Positions 1-8,559 of a DNA stretch of 64,000 nt are shown piece after piece. Below the pieces are notes generated by a model. The model was not told the DNA's origin and did not search any database. It saw only the letters and a list, made by a program, of their open reading frames with translations. The DNA lies in contig NZ_CP108041.1 in NCBI RefSeq assembly GCF_036173065.1, positions 2,545,001 through 2,609,000 of the forward strand. Reading direction: 5' to 3'. Position numbers and translations under genes: made by a program. This DNA comes from Rhodococcus sp. NBC_00297 (GTDB taxonomy: Bacteria > Actinomycetota > Actinomycetes > Mycobacteriales > Mycobacteriaceae). How positions within the stretch are numbered: position 1 is the first letter of the stretch; every line of letters starts with the position of its first letter.

Positions 1-1850
1 TGGGGATCGATGGAAAGGCGGCGCAGCGCCTCCGCGTCCCGCGCCTTGGTGCGCCACACCTGCGCCCAACCGAAGAAGACACGTTGGAGCCCTGTCAGGC
101 CGTCGATCTCCGGGGCCGCGGAGCCGTTCAGTGAGATCTTGTACGCCTCGACGGCGATCGACAGACCACCGAGGTCACCGATGTTCTCGCCGATCGTGAA
201 CTTCCCGTTGACGTGGTGTCCGGGAAGAGCTTTCGGCTCGAACGAGTCGTACTGCTCGATCAGCGCCGTGGTGCGCTTGCCGAACTCGCTGCGATCACTG
301 TCGGTCCACCAGTCGACGAGGTTGCCGTCACCGTCGTACTTGGCTCCCTGGTCGTCGAATCCGTGGCCGATCTCGTGTCCGATGACCGCACCGATTCCGC
401 CGTAGTTCGCGGCGTCGTCGGCGTCCGGGTCGAAGAACGGGGGCTGCAGGATCGCGGCGGGGAACACGATCTCGTTCATGCCCGGGTTGTAGTAGGCGTT
501 GACGGTCTGCGGGGTCATGAACCACTCGCCGCGGTCCACCGGACCACCGAGCTTGTCCAGATCGCGCTGGTACTCGGCCTCGTAGCCGCGGCGGTAGTTG
601 CCCACCACGTCCGCCGGGTCGATCAGCAGCGAGGAGTAGTCCCGCCAGGTGTCCGGGTAGCCGATCTTCGGGGTGAACTTGTCGAGCTTCGCCAGCGCGG
701 CCGTCCGCGTCTCCGGGCTCATCCACTCGAGGTCGGAGATGTTGCGCCGGTACGCCTCGACGAGGTTGGCCACCAGTTCCTGCATGCGCGTCCGCGAATC
801 GGCCGGGAAGTGCTTCTGCACGTACAGCTTTCCCACCGCCTCGCCCATCAGGTCCTGTACGAGGGAGACGCCGCGCTTCCAGCGCTCGCGGTTGGTCTCG
901 GTTCCCGTCAGCGTCCGGCCGTAGAAGGCGAAGTTCTCGTCGACGATCGCGGACGTCAGGTACGGCGCGCGGGAGTGGAGGATGCGCCAGGTGGCCCAGG
1001 CCTTCCAGGCGTCGAGGCTCCGCGTCGACCACAGCTCCGCGAACGTGGTGAGGAACTCGGGCTGGCGGACGACGATCTCGGCGAAGTGCCGGTCCGCGTC
1101 GGCGCCGAGGCCCTCGATCCAGGCGCCCCACTCGAAGCCGGGCGCGTCCGCTCGCAGCGACGCGAGCGTCGTCAGGTTGTAGGAGAGATCGGCGTCGCGG
1201 CGCTTCACCACGTCCCAGTGGCCCGCCGCCAGGGCGGTCTCGAGATCGAGGACGCTCGCTGCGGAACGGGTCACGCCCGCGAGGGCGAACATGGCGCCGA
1301 TGTGCCCGGCGTACTGCTCGCGAACCTGTGCGTGCTCGTCCTCCCGGTAGTACGACTCGTCGGGGAGGCCGAGGCCGGACTGCGAGAAGTGGACGAGGTA
1401 GCGGTCCGATTTCTTCGAGTCGGTGTCGACGTAGTGCGCGACCGCGCCGCCGACACCGGTGCGCTGCAGAGTGCCGAGTACGCGGGCGAGCGCCTCGCTG
1501 TCGGTGGCGTCGGCCACCGCCGCAAGCTCGTCGGCGATCGGCGCGGTGCCGGCCGCCTCGATGGCGTCGGCGTCCAGGAAGCTGCTGTAGAGGTCACCGA
1601 TCTTCGCGGCGTCCGAGCCGGGCGCCGGGCTGGAGTCCGCCGCGACCTGGATGATGTCGCGGACGTGCTCCTCGGCCCGGTCGTACAGTGTCCGGAATGC
1701 GCCGTCGACGGCGCGGTCGGCCGGGATGTCGTACTCGGCCAGCCAGCGGCCGTTGACGTGCTCGAAGAGATCGTCCTGCGCCCTGGTGCCGGCGTCGACG
1801 AACTTCAGGTCCAGGCCCGAGGGCCGTGCGAGTGATGCGTCCGAGGTCAT
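1..1850 (-). CDS. M13 (neprilysin/PepO-like) zinc metallopeptidase, 3' end cut by window edge
   Basis: This is a zinc endopeptidase of the M13 family, which cleaves peptides and is related to mycobacterial Zmp1. About 616 residues are visible from the ATG at 1850; the family is usually 650-680 residues, so only the extreme C terminus is missing. The zinc site is intact: HEIGH (His492, Glu493, His496) and the downstream GENIGDLGG motif with the third ligand Glu555. I see no signal peptide at the N terminus (MTSEDASLARPSGLDLKF), so a cytosolic or non-classically exported location is likely. The gene is divergent from maltokinase with about 106 bases between them. The opposite strand carries a long open frame that I treat as a GC-driven shadow, because only this frame has family motifs. 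Confidence 0.9.
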   Translation of the reverse strand, partial: MTSDASLARPSGLDLKFVDAGTRAQDDLFEHVNGRWLAEYDIPADRAVDGAFRTLYDRAEEHVRDIIQVAADSSPAPGSDAAKIGDLYSSFLDADAIEAAGTAPIADELAAVADATDSEALARVLGTLQRTGVGGAVAHYVDTDSKKSDRYLVHFSQSGLGLPDESYYREDEHAQVREQYAGHIGAMFALAGVTRSAASVLDLETALAAGHWDVVKRRDADLSYNLTTLASLRADAPGFEWGAWIEGLGADADRHFAEIVVRQPEFLTTFAELWSTRSLDAWKAWATWRILHSRAPYLTSAIVDENFAFYGRTLTGTETNRERWKRGVSLVQDLMGEAVGKLYVQKHFPADSRTRMQELVANLVEAYRRNISDLEWMSPETRTAALAKLDKFTPKIGYPDTWRDYSSLLIDPADVVGNYRRGYEAEYQRDLDKLGGPVDRGEWFMTPQTVNAYYNPGMNEIVFPAAILQPPFFDPDADDAANYGGIGAVIGHEIGHGFDDQGAKYDGDGNLVDWWTDSDRSEFGKRTTALIEQYDSFEPKALPGHHVNGKFTIGENIGDLGGLSIAVEAYKISLNGSAAPEIDGLTGLQRVFFGWAQVWRTKARDAEALRRLSIDP

Positions 1851-1956
1851 GCCTCCATCCTGACAGGCCGGACGAGATGCGCGGGGTCGACGGGGCATTA
1901 CGCTGGTCCGCGCAGGGTCACGTTGTCGACGAGAGAATTCGGGGTAACCGAGGCTC

Positions 1957-3345
1957 ATGTCCACGGAACAGCACAGCATCGACGAGCCCGTCGCGCCGCC
2001 ACCCCTCGACGAGGGCGCCCTCCTCGGCGCACTCGCCGCCTGGCTGCCGGAACAGCGGTGGTTCTCGGCCAAGGGTCACACCGTCACCGGAGTGCATCTG
2101 CTCACGCGGGAGACGCTGGCCACCACGTCCGAGCTCGTGGTCGAGCACGTACTCGTGCGGGTGGACCTCGAGGGCGCCGAGCCCCAGATCTTCCAGGTGC
2201 CTCTCGGTGTCCGAGCCTCGGTGGACGAGGACCTCGACCCGTGGGTCGTCACTCGGGACGGCGGCGCGGTGGTGTTCGACGCCCTGCGTGATCCCGACGC
2301 CATCTCGGTCTACTCCGACCTCCTGGCCACCGGCGGGACCGGCGAGGTGCGCTTCCTGGCGATGCCGGGCAGCGACCTGCAGACCGGCCTGCGCGGAAAG
2401 GTGCTGGGCGCCGAACAGTCGAACACGTCGGTCATCCTGGGCGACCACCATCTGCTGAAGATCTTCCGGCGCGTCACGATCGGCATCAATCCCGACGTGG
2501 AGCTGCACCGGGCGTTGGGCCAGGCGGGGTGCGAGAACGTCGCGCCGCTGCGCGGATGGATGGAAGCGGACATCGACCACACCGAGACGACCCTCGCCAT
2601 GGCGCAGGACTTCGTGGCGGGATCCACCGAGGGGTGGACCACCGCGCAGGCCAGCGTGCGGGACGTCCTGGCCAGCGGTGACGTGACGACGTCCGACTTC
2701 ACGAGCGAGGCCCGCGAGCTGGGCCGCGCCGTCGCCTCCGTGCACGCCGATCTCGCGTCGGTGCTGGGCACGTCCCTGGCGCCGGCGGCCGGTACGGCGG
2801 CCGACATCTCCGCTCGCGTGGAGACGGCACTGCCGGTGATCGCCGACCTGGAGCAGTACCTCCCGCGCATCCGGGCCCTGATCGACCAGGCAGCGGGCAC
2901 GGGCGGCATCGACACCCAGCGCATCCACGGTGACCTGCATCTGGGGCAGGTGCTCCGCACGTCGGAGCGGTGGGTCCTCATCGACTTCGAGGGCGAACCG
3001 TCGAAGACGTTCGAGGAGCGGCGCACTCCGGACAGCACGCTGCGCGACGTGGCAGGGATGATCCGCTCTTTCGACTACGCCGCCATGAGCCACGTCGTCG
3101 AGATCGAGGATTCGCAGGAACGGGCGCGACTCGAGCCCGTGGCGCGGGAGTGGGTGGAGCGCAACGTGTCCGCATTCTGCGACGGCTACACCGAGGTGGC
3201 GGGACACGACCCGCGCATCTCGTGGGCGCTGCTGCGAGCGTACGAGCTGGACAAGGCCGTGTACGAGGCCGTCTACGAGGCGCGCAACCGCCCGACCTGG
3301 CTCTCGATCCCCCTGCACGCCATCGAGCGGCTCGTCGCGGAGTGA
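1957..3345 (+). CDS. mak: Maltokinase (maltose-1-phosphate forming)
   Basis: Maltokinase phosphorylates maltose with ATP to maltose 1-phosphate, the donor that GlgE uses for alpha-glucan synthesis in actinobacteria. At 462 residues the length is normal for the family. The N-terminal cap has the typical WLPEQRWFSAKG stretch. The kinase-like C lobe has the catalytic loop IHGDLHLGQ (Asp326) and the metal-binding LIDFEGEP (Asp343), followed by a conserved RSFDYAA segment. ATG at 1957 is the first start after the divergent promoter region. The gene is usually next to or fused with treS; treS is not adjacent here, since the upstream neighbour is a divergent peptidase. Its stop overlaps the start of the following methyltransferase-like gene, so the two are probably co-translated. 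Confidence 0.92.
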   Translation: MSTEQHSIDEPVAPPPLDEGALLGALAAWLPEQRWFSAKGHTVTGVHLLTRETLATTSELVVEHVLVRVDLEGAEPQIFQVPLGVRASVDEDLDPWVVTRDGGAVVFDALRDPDAISVYSDLLATGGTGEVRFLAMPGSDLQTGLRGKVLGAEQSNTSVILGDHHLLKIFRRVTIGINPDVELHRALGQAGCENVAPLRGWMEADIDHTETTLAMAQDFVAGSTEGWTTAQASVRDVLASGDVTTSDFTSEARELGRAVASVHADLASVLGTSLAPAAGTAADISARVETALPVIADLEQYLPRIRALIDQAAGTGGIDTQRIHGDLHLGQVLRTSERWVLIDFEGEPSKTFEERRTPDSTLRDVAGMIRSFDYAAMSHVVEIEDSQERARLEPVAREWVERNVSAFCDGYTEVAGHDPRISWALLRAYELDKAVYEAVYEARNRPTWLSIPLHAIERLVAE

Positions 3346-4109
3346 CCTCGCGGACGGTCGCCGTGCTGAGGGCGGCCGGATGCGTGTTCGCCGAGGACGA
3401 GGCAGCTCTGCTGATCGGTGAGGCTCCGGACGAGAGCACGCTGGCCGACTGGATCGCGCGCCGTGTCGCCGGGGAGCCGCTCGAGTACATCGTGGGGTGG
3501 GCGCAGTTCCATGGGGGCCGCGTGCTCGTCGAGCCCGGCGTCTTCGTGCCGCGCCGACGGACCGAGGCCATGGTGGACGCGGCGCTCGGCCGACTCGGCG
3601 GCGGCGTGCTGCTCGATCTGTGCTGCGGCTCGGGTGCCGTGGCCGCCGCGGTGGTGCGCTCGGCGCCGGGGTCCACGGTGTACGCCTCCGACATCGACCC
3701 GGTGGCGGTGGCGTGCGCTCGTCGAAACCTGCCGGGCTGCACGGTCTTCGAGAGCGACACCTTCGCCGCGATACCGACGCACCTGCGCCACGGGATCGCC
3801 GTCGTCACCGCCAACACGCCGTACGTTCCCTCGTCGGCCATCGAGACCATGCCGCCCGAGGCGCGGGATCACGAACCCCGCGTCACCCTCGACGGTGGAC
3901 CGGACGGACTGGACGTCCAGCGCCGCGTGGCCGCACAGGCACGCGACTGGCTGGCACCCGGCGGATCACTGATCGTGGAGGCGTCCGCGGCCCAGGCCGA
4001 CACGGTGCGACAGATCTTCGCTGCCGCCGGTCTGGAGCCGACGGTGGTACACGACGAGGACCGGGACGCCACCATGGTGATCGGGCGAGGGACGCTCGAT
4101 CAGGGCTGA
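3342..4109 (+). CDS. PrmC/HemK-like putative protein-glutamine N5-methyltransferase
   Basis: This is a class I SAM-dependent methyltransferase of the PrmC-related group whose substrate is unknown (the family I know as TIGR03704). The GTG start at 3342 overlaps the maltokinase stop as GTGA, giving 255 residues. The SAM-binding motif is DLCCGSGAV (92-100), followed by an acidic loop at YASDID (114-119). The signature that is NPPY in PrmC reads NTPY here (158-161), so Asn and Tyr are kept but the first proline is lost. It lacks the longer N-terminal helical domain of true PrmC and is not next to prfA, so it is probably not the release-factor enzyme. Its end overlaps the convergent pirin gene by 10 bases. 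Confidence 0.82.
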   Translation: MTSRTVAVLRAAGCVFAEDEAALLIGEAPDESTLADWIARRVAGEPLEYIVGWAQFHGGRVLVEPGVFVPRRRTEAMVDAALGRLGGGVLLDLCCGSGAVAAAVVRSAPGSTVYASDIDPVAVACARRNLPGCTVFESDTFAAIPTHLRHGIAVVTANTPYVPSSAIETMPPEARDHEPRVTLDGGPDGLDVQRRVAAQARDWLAPGGSLIVEASAAQADTVRQIFAAAGLEPTVVHDEDRDATMVIGRGTLDQG

Positions 4110-5029
4110 CCGAACCGCCCGGACTGGAAGTCCTCGAACGCCTGGAGCACCTCGGCCTTGGTGTTCATGACGAACGGCCCGGCCATCGCGACGGGCTCGC
4201 GGATCGGCTCGCCTCCGAGAACGAACATCTCCATCGACTCGGTGCCCTCGGCGGCGGCGAAGGTCAAGGTGTCGCCCGAGCCGTAGACCGTGGTCTGACC
4301 CGTGCGTACGGGCCGCCGCTCGGTGCCGACGGTGCCGGATCCGCCCAGCACGTAGGCGATGGCGTTGTAGCGCGCGTTCCAGGGCAGGGTCACCGAGGCA
4401 CCCGGGGCGACGGTGACATGGGACAGCGTGATCGGCGTGTAGGTCGATCCCGGTCCCTCGTGGCCGTCCATCTCGCCGGCGATGACGCGCACCAGCGCGC
4501 CGCCGTCCTGGCTCGAGAGGAGAGCGACCTCGCGGCCGGTGATGTCCTGGTACCGCGGCGCCGCCATCTTGTTGTTGCGCGGGAGGTTGACCCACAGCTG
4601 CACGCCGTGGAACAGCCCGCCCGAGACGACGAGGTGCTCCGGCGGGGCCTCGATGTGCAGGATGCCGCTGCCCGCGGTCATCCACTGGGTGTCGCCGCCG
4701 GTGATGGAACCGCCACCGCCGTGCGAGTCCTGGTGGTCCATGATCCCGTCGATCATGTAGGTGACCGTCTCGAAGCCGCGGTGCGGGTGCCACGGTGTGC
4801 CCTTGGGCTCGCCCGGCGCGTAGTTCACCTCGCCCATCTGGTCCATGTGGATGAAGGGGTCGAGGTACTTCATGTCGACGCCCGCGAAGGCACGTCGGAC
4901 CGGGAACCCCTCGCCCTCGTAGCCGGTGGGGGCGGTGGTGACGGCGCGGACCGGCCGGTTCACCGAGCCGGGCTGCGGCGTGGAGATGCGGGGGAGCGCG
5001 AGAACGTTGTCGACGGTCACTGCGGGCAT
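4100..5029 (-). CDS. Pirin family bicupin protein
   Basis: Pirins are metal-binding bicupins; some bacterial members oxidise quercetin-like flavonoids and others act as redox-linked regulators. The metal ligands are all visible: HPHRGFETVTY gives His81 and His83, and LHIEAPP gives His125 and Glu127. At 309 residues the length is normal. ATG at 5029 is preceded by a strong AGGAGG ribosome-binding site. A perfect palindrome lies just upstream (separate entry), suggesting control by a MarR/HxlR-type repressor, as is common for oxidant- or aromatic-responsive pirins. The gene faces the PrmC-like gene tail-to-tail and is followed upstream by a dienelactone hydrolase-like gene on the same strand. 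The substrate is unknown. Confidence 0.92.
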   Translation of the reverse strand: MPAVTVDNVLALPRISTPQPGSVNRPVRAVTTAPTGYEGEGFPVRRAFAGVDMKYLDPFIHMDQMGEVNYAPGEPKGTPWHPHRGFETVTYMIDGIMDHQDSHGGGGSITGGDTQWMTAGSGILHIEAPPEHLVVSGGLFHGVQLWVNLPRNNKMAAPRYQDITGREVALLSSQDGGALVRVIAGEMDGHEGPGSTYTPITLSHVTVAPGASVTLPWNARYNAIAYVLGGSGTVGTERRPVRTGQTTVYGSGDTLTFAAAEGTESMEMFVLGGEPIREPVAMAGPFVMNTKAEVLQAFEDFQSGRFGQP

Positions 5030-5047
5030 GTCGGCCTCCTGGGATAA

Positions 5048-5063
5048 AGTTGACGAATCAACT
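5048..5063. promoter_or_regulatory. Palindromic operator upstream of pirin gene
   Basis: AGTTGA-CGAA-TCAACT is a perfect 6-bp inverted repeat with a 4-base spacer, 18 bases upstream of the pirin start and just outside its ribosome-binding site. The form resembles MarR-family operators. No MarR gene is in the window, so the regulator would be encoded elsewhere. Confidence 0.6.
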
Positions 5064-5074
5064 ACTTGCCCGGC

Positions 5075-5785
5075 TCAACCGCGAGGGGCCCGTCCTTGTT
5101 CCCCGGCCGGATCCACGTGCAGATCGAACCAGTCGAGGGTGCGCGACCACGCGTCGTACGCGGCCCGTTCGTTGTAGACGGCGGGTCGATCGTTGCAGTG
5201 GAAGCCGTGCTCGGCGTCGGGATAGCGGGCGATGCGAGTGTCCACCTGCGCGTCGGTGACGGCGGCGTTCAGCGAATCGACGTCGTCGACCGGGATCCCG
5301 GTGTCGAGGTCGCCGAAGAACCCGTGCCACGGCGTTCGCAGTGCCGTGGCGCCGTCGAGCAGCGGCGGGTAGCCGAAGCGACCCTCGCGGATGCCGCCGC
5401 CGTAGAACGTGGCCGCGGCACCGAGTGGACGCCGCACCGCCGTCTCGAAGGCGACGGTGCCGCCCATGCAGAACCCGACGATCGCGCACCCGCTCGGTCC
5501 GTAGCCGTACCCGGCCAACTCGTCGAACGCGGCATCGACGTCCTGGTCGATCTCCTCGGCCTTCAGTGCGCCGATGAGGTCCATCGCGGTGCCCATGTCG
5601 TCGTACGACACCACCGGATCACCGGCCCGGTGGAAGAGATGCGGGGCCACGGCGATCCATCCCGCCGAGGCGAAGCGGCCGCAGACCTCCGCGATGTGGT
5701 CGGTCACGCCGAACGCCTCCTGGACGACGACGACACCGCCTCGTATCGGACCTTCCGGGACGCGTGTGGTGAAAGTGATGGCCAT
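5075..5785 (-). CDS. Dienelactone hydrolase family protein
   Basis: This is an alpha/beta hydrolase of the dienelactone hydrolase group, 236 residues. The catalytic triad reads as Cys106 in GFCMGG, Asp161 in GDLDTGIP and His193 in AEHGFH; Glu23 in VQEAFG matches the glutamate that holds the cysteine in the resting enzyme. No signal peptide is seen, so it is cytosolic. The true substrate is uncertain: few family members outside chlorocatechol clusters act on dienelactone, and no catechol genes are nearby. It lies behind the pirin operator on the same strand but upstream of it, 45 bases from the pirin start. The start at 5785 has only a weak ribosome-binding site, and the divergent gap to the next gene is 89 bases. 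Confidence 0.88.
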   Translation of the reverse strand: MAITFTTRVPEGPIRGGVVVVQEAFGVTDHIAEVCGRFASAGWIAVAPHLFHRAGDPVVSYDDMGTAMDLIGALKAEEIDQDVDAAFDELAGYGYGPSGCAIVGFCMGGTVAFETAVRRPLGAAATFYGGGIREGRFGYPPLLDGATALRTPWHGFFGDLDTGIPVDDVDSLNAAVTDAQVDTRIARYPDAEHGFHCNDRPAVYNERAAYDAWSRTLDWFDLHVDPAGEQGRAPRG

Positions 5786-5874
5786 CCCACCATCAGATCA
5801 CGAGAATCTCGGTGTTCCATGTGTGAACTGTGTGAAAAGGGGAAACCGCGCCGAGGAACCAGCAGGAGGCTGCC

Positions 5875-6201
5875 ATGACATCGACCCTGAACAACCCCGG
5901 AGCAGCGACGCCGCAGGAGCCGACCGGGCCGCCGCCGACGTTCGAGGTCGGTGCGCGGGTACGCACCCGGCACTCGATCGACCGCGACTCGGATCCGACG
6001 ACGTGGCCTCTCGAGACGGGATCGATCGTCGAGGACTTCGCCGACTTCGTGGACTCGTCGTCCGTGGGTCGGGACTGGGCCGTGGCGCACCGGTGGGCGG
6101 TGGCCCTGGACAACGGGTGCCTGGTGTTCCGCGACACCGACGACCTCGAGGCCGCCGGCGACCTGACCCCTGCCGCCGAGACGTCAGCGCGGAAGCAGTA
6201 G
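5875..6201 (+). CDS. Conserved hypothetical protein, 108 aa
   Basis: I do not recognise this family. It is a small, soluble, acidic protein of 108 residues with a proline-rich start (about residues 1-22) and then a compact segment with TRHSIDRDSD, GSIVEDFADFVD and RWAVALDNGCLVFRD. The last resembles small beta-rich domains. ATG at 5875 has a near-perfect AGGAGG ribosome-binding site 6 bases upstream, and the codon use is typical of the window, so it is very likely real. The upstream gap holds tandem GTGTGAA words and an 11-base palindrome CGAGA-A-TCTCG at 5801-5811. Its 3' end overlaps the convergent UbiA gene by 18 bases. Confidence 0.72.
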   Translation: MTSTLNNPGAATPQEPTGPPPTFEVGARVRTRHSIDRDSDPTTWPLETGSIVEDFADFVDSSSVGRDWAVAHRWAVALDNGCLVFRDTDDLEAAGDLTPAAETSARKQ

Positions 6202-7005
6202 CACCAGCACTGTCACGCCGGCGATGACGATGGCCGCGCGGAACGGTGTCCGTCCGCTGCTCGTCGACGCGATCCATGCGGCGACGACCACGACGGCCAG
6301 AGCGGCTCCGCCCGCTACGGTCGACACCCCGGTGCGCCCGAGAGCCCCGCTCCCCACGACCCCCACGATCGATGCGGTGACGAGCACCCCCGCGGCGAGT
6401 GGAGCGACCACGCGAGCAGGGAGTCGGTGTGCCAGCCCGCGGACTCCCGTCGCCGTGTCGTCGGCGATGTCGGGCAGCACGTTGACCAGGTGGGCGCCGA
6501 AGCCGAGCAGCGCCCCTACCGTGATCATCCACCACGGCGGCATCGCGTCGGCCACGGTGAGCGAGACGACCACGGGCGCCGATCCGAACGCGACGGTGTA
6601 CGGCAGCCACGACACGACGGTGGATTTCAGACCCACGTTGTAGGCGAGGGCCGACCCGACTCCCAGCACGAGGTGCACCGCACCCGGGACGACGCCGCAC
6701 AGCATCGAGAACACCACGCAGACCACCGCCGCGACCGCGACGCTCACCCGCACGGTGGCGGGGTCGAGGCGGCCGACGGCGAGCGGTTTGTCCGTGCGGC
6801 CGACCGCGGTGTCCCGCGGGGCGTCGATCAGATCGTTGGTCCAACCGACGATCAGTTGCCCGCTCAGCACCGCCACGACCACGACGACGAGGAGCCCCGC
6901 CGAGGGTGGGCCGATGCTGACCGACAGCAGTGCGACGAACGTCGTGACCGCGGCGGCGGGGCCGGGGTGGGAGGCGACGAGGAGAGCGGAGAGTCGACTG
7001 CCCAT
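6184..7005 (-). CDS. UbiA family prenyltransferase
   Basis: This is an integral-membrane prenyltransferase of the UbiA superfamily, 273 residues with about eight or nine hydrophobic segments. Both Asp-rich motifs that hold Mg-prenyl diphosphate are visible: NDLIDAPRD (57-65) and DIADD (179-183). The acceptor cannot be read from sequence; menaquinone (MenA-like), aromatic or polyprenyl-phosphate acceptors are possible. It starts 15 bases after the stop of the NDH-2 gene on the same strand, so the two probably form an operon linking a quinone reductase with a possible quinone-modifying enzyme. A TACTGT box 8 bases before the ATG could also give a separate leaderless transcript. Confidence 0.88.
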   Translation of the reverse strand: MGSRLSALLVASHPGPAAAVTTFVALLSVSIGPPSAGLLVVVVVAVLSGQLIVGWTNDLIDAPRDTAVGRTDKPLAVGRLDPATVRVSVAVAAVVCVVFSMLCGVVPGAVHLVLGVGSALAYNVGLKSTVVSWLPYTVAFGSAPVVVSLTVADAMPPWWMITVGALLGFGAHLVNVLPDIADDTATGVRGLAHRLPARVVAPLAAGVLVTASIVGVVGSGALGRTGVSTVAGGAALAVVVVAAWIASTSSGRTPFRAAIVIAGVTVLVLLLPR

Positions 7006-7020
7006 GTACCGGAACAGTAC

Positions 7021-8418
7021 TCAGCTGGCGCGAGCGTCCTCGCGTGCCGGGGCTCCCGCGTCCCGCTCCCGGCGGGCGTCCTCGAGCACGACGAGCCTGC
7101 CGAGTGCCGTGCGCGCGTGCATCTGCTGCTGCGTGACGGTCAGCTGGGTGCGCGCTCGGCCGAGGAACGTCCACGTCCAGTTGAAGACGGTGGTGAGTCG
7201 GCTCTTGAATCCGACGATGTAGACGAGGTGCACCGCGAGCCACATCAGCCATGCCAGGAAGCCGGTGATCTTGACGGGTCCCACCTGCGCCACGGCCGAG
7301 AACCGCGTCACGGTCGCCATGCTGCCCTTGTCCCGGTAGCGGAACGGGGTGCGCTCGGGGCGCGGTGTGTCGGTGGCAGCGGCGCGGACGTCGGCAGTGA
7401 TGCACCGCGCGGCGTAGCGGCCGCCCTGGATCGCCACCTGGGCGACGCCGGGGAGCTTGTCGCGCGCCATCATGTCGCCGACCACGAAGACCTCGGGGTG
7501 GCCCGGCAGTGTCAGATCGGCCTCGACGAGCACGCGGCCCGCGCGGTCCACCTCGGCCCCGGACTTCGCCGCGAGCTGTGCCGCGAGCGGGCTCGCGGAG
7601 ACACCGGCCGACCAGACCTTGCAGGAGGACTCGATGCGGCGCTCGGTGCCGTCGCTGTCGCGGACAGATAATCCGTCGGCGTCGACGTCGGTGACCGCGG
7701 CGCCCAGCTCGACCTCGACGCCGACCTTCTCGAGACGTCGTCGAGCATTCTCGCCCAGCGAGTCGGCGAAGGGCGGCAACACCTTCGGGGCCGCGTCGAG
7801 CAAAATCACGCGGGCGTCGCGGCTGTCGATCGTGCGGAACGTTCCGGCGAGGGTGCGGCGCGAGAGCTCGGCGATCTGGCCCGCCATCTCGACACCCGTG
7901 GGGCCGGCGCCGACGACGACGAACGTGAGCAGCCGTGCGCGCTCGACGGGGTCGGTGGTGAGTTCGGCGGCGTCGAACGCGTTCATGATGCGCCCGCGCA
8001 GCTCGAGGGCGTCGTCGAGCGTCTTCATGCCGGGGGCGAACTCGGCGAAGTGATCGTTGCCGAAGTAGGACTGGCCGGCGCCCGCGGCGACGACGAGGCT
8101 GTCGTACGAAGTGACGGTGACGCGGCCACGGTTGACCGAGACGACGGTGCGCGCCTCGAGGTCCACCTCCGTGACGTCGCCGAGCACGACGGCGGCATTC
8201 GCCTGGTTCTTGAGGATGAGACGGGTGGAGGGCGCGATCTCGCCCTCGGAGAGGATCCCGGTGGCCACCTGGTAGAGCAACGGCTGGAAGAGGTGGTGCG
8301 CGGTGCGCGCCACGATCGTCACGTCGACGTCGCTGCGGCGCAGGGCCTTGGTCGCGAACAGGCCGCCGAATCCGGAGCCGACGACGACGACGCGGTGCGG
8401 GGCTGTGGTGGTGGTCAC
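7021..8418 (-). CDS. ndh: Type II NADH:quinone oxidoreductase (NDH-2)
   Basis: This single-subunit flavoprotein passes electrons from NADH to menaquinone without pumping protons. It has 465 residues. The FAD-binding Rossmann motif VVVGSGFGGLFA is at the N terminus, the NADH-binding VVVGAGPTGVEMAG is in the middle, and the FAD-closing EVFVVGDM follows. The C-terminal third has an amphipathic, partly hydrophobic stretch (FLAWLMWLAVHLVYIVGF) that would anchor it to the membrane. I chose the GTG at 8418 because a good AGAGGAA site sits just upstream and the flavin motif begins about 8 residues in; a longer upstream frame is open but carries no conserved sequence. Probably co-transcribed with the UbiA gene downstream. 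Confidence 0.92.
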   Translation of the reverse strand: MTTTTAPHRVVVVGSGFGGLFATKALRRSDVDVTIVARTAHHLFQPLLYQVATGILSEGEIAPSTRLILKNQANAAVVLGDVTEVDLEARTVVSVNRGRVTVTSYDSLVVAAGAGQSYFGNDHFAEFAPGMKTLDDALELRGRIMNAFDAAELTTDPVERARLLTFVVVGAGPTGVEMAGQIAELSRRTLAGTFRTIDSRDARVILLDAAPKVLPPFADSLGENARRRLEKVGVEVELGAAVTDVDADGLSVRDSDGTERRIESSCKVWSAGVSASPLAAQLAAKSGAEVDRAGRVLVEADLTLPGHPEVFVVGDMMARDKLPGVAQVAIQGGRYAARCITADVRAAATDTPRPERTPFRYRDKGSMATVTRFSAVAQVGPVKITGFLAWLMWLAVHLVYIVGFKSRLTTVFNWTWTFLGRARTQLTVTQQQMHARTALGRLVVLEDARRERDAGAPAREDARAS

Positions 8419-8510
8419 GGTGCCCGTTCCTCTCACTTCACGTGGCCGACCTGCGGGTCCGCCTCTGACGGGGTTTCCGTCTGTGACCCAGACCATACAC
8501 GGCGCGCTCG

Positions 8511-8526
8511 ATTTGTCAGAACAAAT
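8511..8526. promoter_or_regulatory. Palindromic operator between ndh and acyltransferase
   Basis: ATTTGT-CAGA-ACAAAT is a perfect 6-bp inverted repeat with a 4-base spacer in the 141-base divergent gap. It is AT-rich against a high-GC background and placed to affect both promoters. The regulator is unknown. Confidence 0.5.
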
Positions 8527-8559
8527 AGGTGGAACAGGGCGAACGCCTACGATTCGAGC

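Noticed and set aside
213..1835. Long plus-strand open frame opposite the M13 peptidase gene
   Set aside because: No family motifs, codon pattern is the antisense image of the peptidase; the minus frame has HEIGH and GENIGD.
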